Of a stretch of 64,000 nucleotides of DNA, positions 62,525 through 64,000 are shown one piece after another (position 1 is the first letter of the stretch; each line of letters opens with the position of its first letter). The stretch lies in NCBI RefSeq assembly GCF_003402975.1, contig NZ_QURB01000002.1, positions 165,061-229,060 on the forward strand, in the 5' to 3' direction. Made by a program: the position numbers and the translations under genes. Under the pieces are notes generated by a model. That model did not search any database and was not told the DNA's origin. It worked only from the letters and a program-made list of their open reading frames with translations. This DNA comes from Brumimicrobium aurantiacum (GTDB lineage: Bacteria; Bacteroidota; Bacteroidia; Flavobacteriales_D; Crocinitomicaceae).

Positions 62525-62557
62525 TTCCAAAAATCAGTCTAATTCCAAAATATGGAA
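62525..62557 (-). promoter_or_regulatory. Three-half-site regulatory element, unit 1
   Basis: Here the order on the minus strand is TTCCA-N5-TGGAA (62,557-62,543), nine bases, TTTTTGGAA (62,533-62,525), so the third half-site lies on the promoter side instead of the far side. The last half-site is 97 bases before the start codon. Confidence 0.6.
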
Positions 62558-62560
62558 ATA

Positions 62561-62590
62561 AAAAAGGGATAAAATTTTACATTTATCCCT
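62561..62590 (-). terminator. Rho-independent terminator of the histidine kinase gene
   Basis: On the minus strand AGGGATAAA (62,590-62,582) pairs perfectly with TTTATCCCT (62,573-62,565), with an eight-base loop and a following run of T. It separates the kinase from the exopolysaccharide unit that begins just beyond. Confidence 0.75.
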
Positions 62591-62624
62591 GCTATTGATT
62601 CTCCTTATTGTTTTAATTGAAGAA

Positions 62625-64000
62625 TTACTCTTCGAGTTCATTCACAATTCTTGATAAAGTAGCGGAAAGTTGATTCACCATGTCTTTTACCTCTTGTTGA
62701 CTAATTTGTAAGTTTTCTATTTTCTCTAGTTTTCTCACTACGTCTTTCAATGAAGTAATTCCCATTTGATCTATACTTGGTTTTATTTTATGCGCTGTTT
62801 TTTCAATTGTTAATACATCATTTTCTTCAAGTGCTTTCTTCAGGATTTCAGTATTTTCTTTAGCAATTGAGATGAAAATAGTAATCATTTTCTTAACAAA
62901 TTCTTGATTTCCTCGACTCATTTTTTCAATGGTACTCAAATCATATAATTGTGGAGTAGATTCCCTAAAAGTACTTGAATTTTTCTCAAGGTTTTTTCTA
63001 TTGCTAAATTTATTAGTAAAGGCTAAGTTTAGCACATGTTCGATCTTAATAAAAAAATCTTTCTCATCATAAGGTTTAGTAATGAAGTCATTCATACCTT
63101 TACTTAGATATAATTCAATATCGTGTTTAAATGCATTCGCCGTTAATGCTATGATAGGAGTGTCAATTTTTAATTCCTCTCGAATATAAGTTGTAGCTTC
63201 AACACCATCCATTATCGGCATTTGAATATCCATCAAAACCAAATCAAAGTTTTCATTTTTAATTTTATCAATGGCGATTTGTCCGTTTTCAGCTTCTGTT
63301 GTTTCAAAACCAAGATAATCTAAACTTTGCATTGCAATAAAACGATTCATTTCATTGTCTTCAACCAACAATGCTTTCATTCCTTTAAAGGAATTAGCTT
63401 CAATTTGTTTACTTTTTGATACTAAAAGTTCTTGATTTCCAATAGGTAAGGAGAGGGTGAAACTACAAGTCGTACCTACATTTTTAGTACTTTGAACTTC
63501 CATTTTTCCACCCATTAATTTTATCAAGTCATTGGAAATAGCCATCCCTAATCCTGTACCTTCATATCGTCTTACTGCCGTATTCTGTTCTTGTGAGAAT
63601 TTATCAAATATTCTTGTGACAAAATCCTCTGACATTCCAATTCCTGTATCTGTAATGTCGAATTTTAAACTTTGTGTGTTTTCATTTTCTTCAATTAAAT
63701 CCACAGAAAGAACAATGCTTCCTTTGTCGGTAAACTTAATTGCATTCCCCAATAAGTTAATCAGGACTTGTCTTAAGCGTGTTTCATCTCCTTCTAAAAC
63801 TGGTTTTATAGCTGAATTAATATTAATTTTAAAATCTAGGTTCTTTTCAATGGCTTGAGAATACATGATAGAGTGGACGTTGTATGCCAGTGCACTTGGA
63901 CTAAATGGATTTTTCACAATTTCCATGTCTCCAGATTCTATCTTTGCTATATCGAGTACATTATTTAAAATAGTGAGAAGGTGTTTTGCCGAACTTTCAG
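62625..64000 (-). CDS. Hybrid histidine kinase, receiver and Hpt domains (5' end outside window)
   Basis: The gene is cut by the window edge. The visible part begins at the end of the dimerisation helix (HLLTILNNVLDIAKIESG), followed by a HATPase domain with LLGNAIKFTDKG, DTGIGM and GTGLGMAIS, a receiver domain (VEDNEMNRF, VLMDIQMPIMDG with the acceptor aspartate) and a C-terminal Hpt domain whose phospho-histidine lies in TAHKIKPS. All phosphorelay residues are present. The Hpt could pass phosphate on to the single-domain response regulator encoded next, which would then signal to the exopolysaccharide machinery. Confidence 0.93.
   Translation of the reverse strand, partial: ESSAKHLLTILNNVLDIAKIESGDMEIVKNPFSPSALAYNVHSIMYSQAIEKNLDFKININSAIKPVLEGDETRLRQVLINLLGNAIKFTDKGSIVLSVDLIEENENTQSLKFDITDTGIGMSEDFVTRIFDKFSQEQNTAVRRYEGTGLGMAISNDLIKLMGGKMEVQSTKNVGTTCSFTLSLPIGNQELLVSKSKQIEANSFKGMKALLVEDNEMNRFIAMQSLDYLGFETTEAENGQIAIDKIKNENFDLVLMDIQMPIMDGVEATTYIREELKIDTPIIALTANAFKHDIELYLSKGMNDFITKPYDEKDFFIKIEHVLNLAFTNKFSNRKNLEKNSSTFRESTPQLYDLSTIEKMSRGNQEFVKKMITIFISIAKENTEILKKALEENDVLTIEKTAHKIKPSIDQMGITSLKDVVRKLEKIENLQISQQEVKDMVNQLSATLSRIVNELEE

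Noticed and set aside
1-64000. tRNA or rRNA genes
   Set aside because: No cloverleaf-like T-loop and anticodon pattern or rRNA-like segment was recognised in the intergenic gaps by eye. A covariance-model scan would be decisive.

Overview
The window looks like a chromosome segment of a free-living member of the Bacteroidota, most likely a Flavobacteriales-type bacterium (family not resolved; inference). The signs are AT-rich DNA, TAnnTTTG-type -7 promoter boxes, two secreted proteins with type IX secretion C-terminal sorting domains, many lipoproteins with short lipoboxes, and a bacterial alpha-2-macroglobulin/PbpC operon. I saw no rRNA, tRNA, CRISPR array, integrase or transposase.

Layout. 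(a) 1-3440: housekeeping genes panB, an RluA-family pseudouridine synthase and mnmE. The 3' end of mnmE closely resembles the SGI1-type attachment sequence. (b) 3441-24,950: a dense defence/accessory island. It starts with a type I restriction-modification locus with two different hsdM genes, hsdS and hsdR. Set between these are a PD-(D/E)XK-like protein, a GIY-YIG nuclease, a PD-(D/E)XK nuclease with an unknown partner, and an AbiE-like winged-helix/nucleotidyltransferase pair preceded by two dyads. On the minus strand follows a four-gene cassette: a Clp-type AAA+ ATPase fused to an FtsH-type M41 metallopeptidase, a DnaB/RecA-like protein with a broken Walker A, a uracil-DNA-glycosylase-like protein and a nuclease-like protein. 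A WYL regulator and an McrBC system with an EVE/PUA-like module come next. (c) 25,059-33,440: a TauE/SafE permease, a repeat-rich secreted protein, an FMN reductase, and a small surface-glycan cluster (a LicD-methyltransferase fusion, LicD, an SGNH hydrolase, a flippase) ending beside a serine-hydrolase remnant. (d) 33,441-48,368: pbpC and alpha-2-macroglobulin, a kelch protein, GNAT, CsaA, a TetR/UbiB-kinase pair, a DUF4287/DUF5655-like protein, a beta-propeller-like lipoprotein and a Kazal inhibitor lipoprotein. (e) 48,457-64,000: an exopolysaccharide locus, all on the minus strand: hybrid histidine kinase (cut by the window end), single-domain response regulator, Wza, Wzc, Wzx, Wzy, glycosyltransferases, an acyltransferase and a three-domain kinase-like protein.

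How the parts work together. hsdR lies two bases behind the AbiE-like pair, so the restriction subunit probably shares their operator-controlled promoter rather than that of hsdM/hsdS. The exopolysaccharide locus splits into three transcription units. Each is preceded by the same unusual leader: three TTCCA half-sites (a palindrome plus one more) about 93-97 bases before the start codon, then a GGCA(C/T)NGC box nearer the gene. This points to one dedicated regulator for the whole pathway. The two most novel signals are the AAA+/M41 fusion cassette (15,120-19,469) and this shared three-half-site element.
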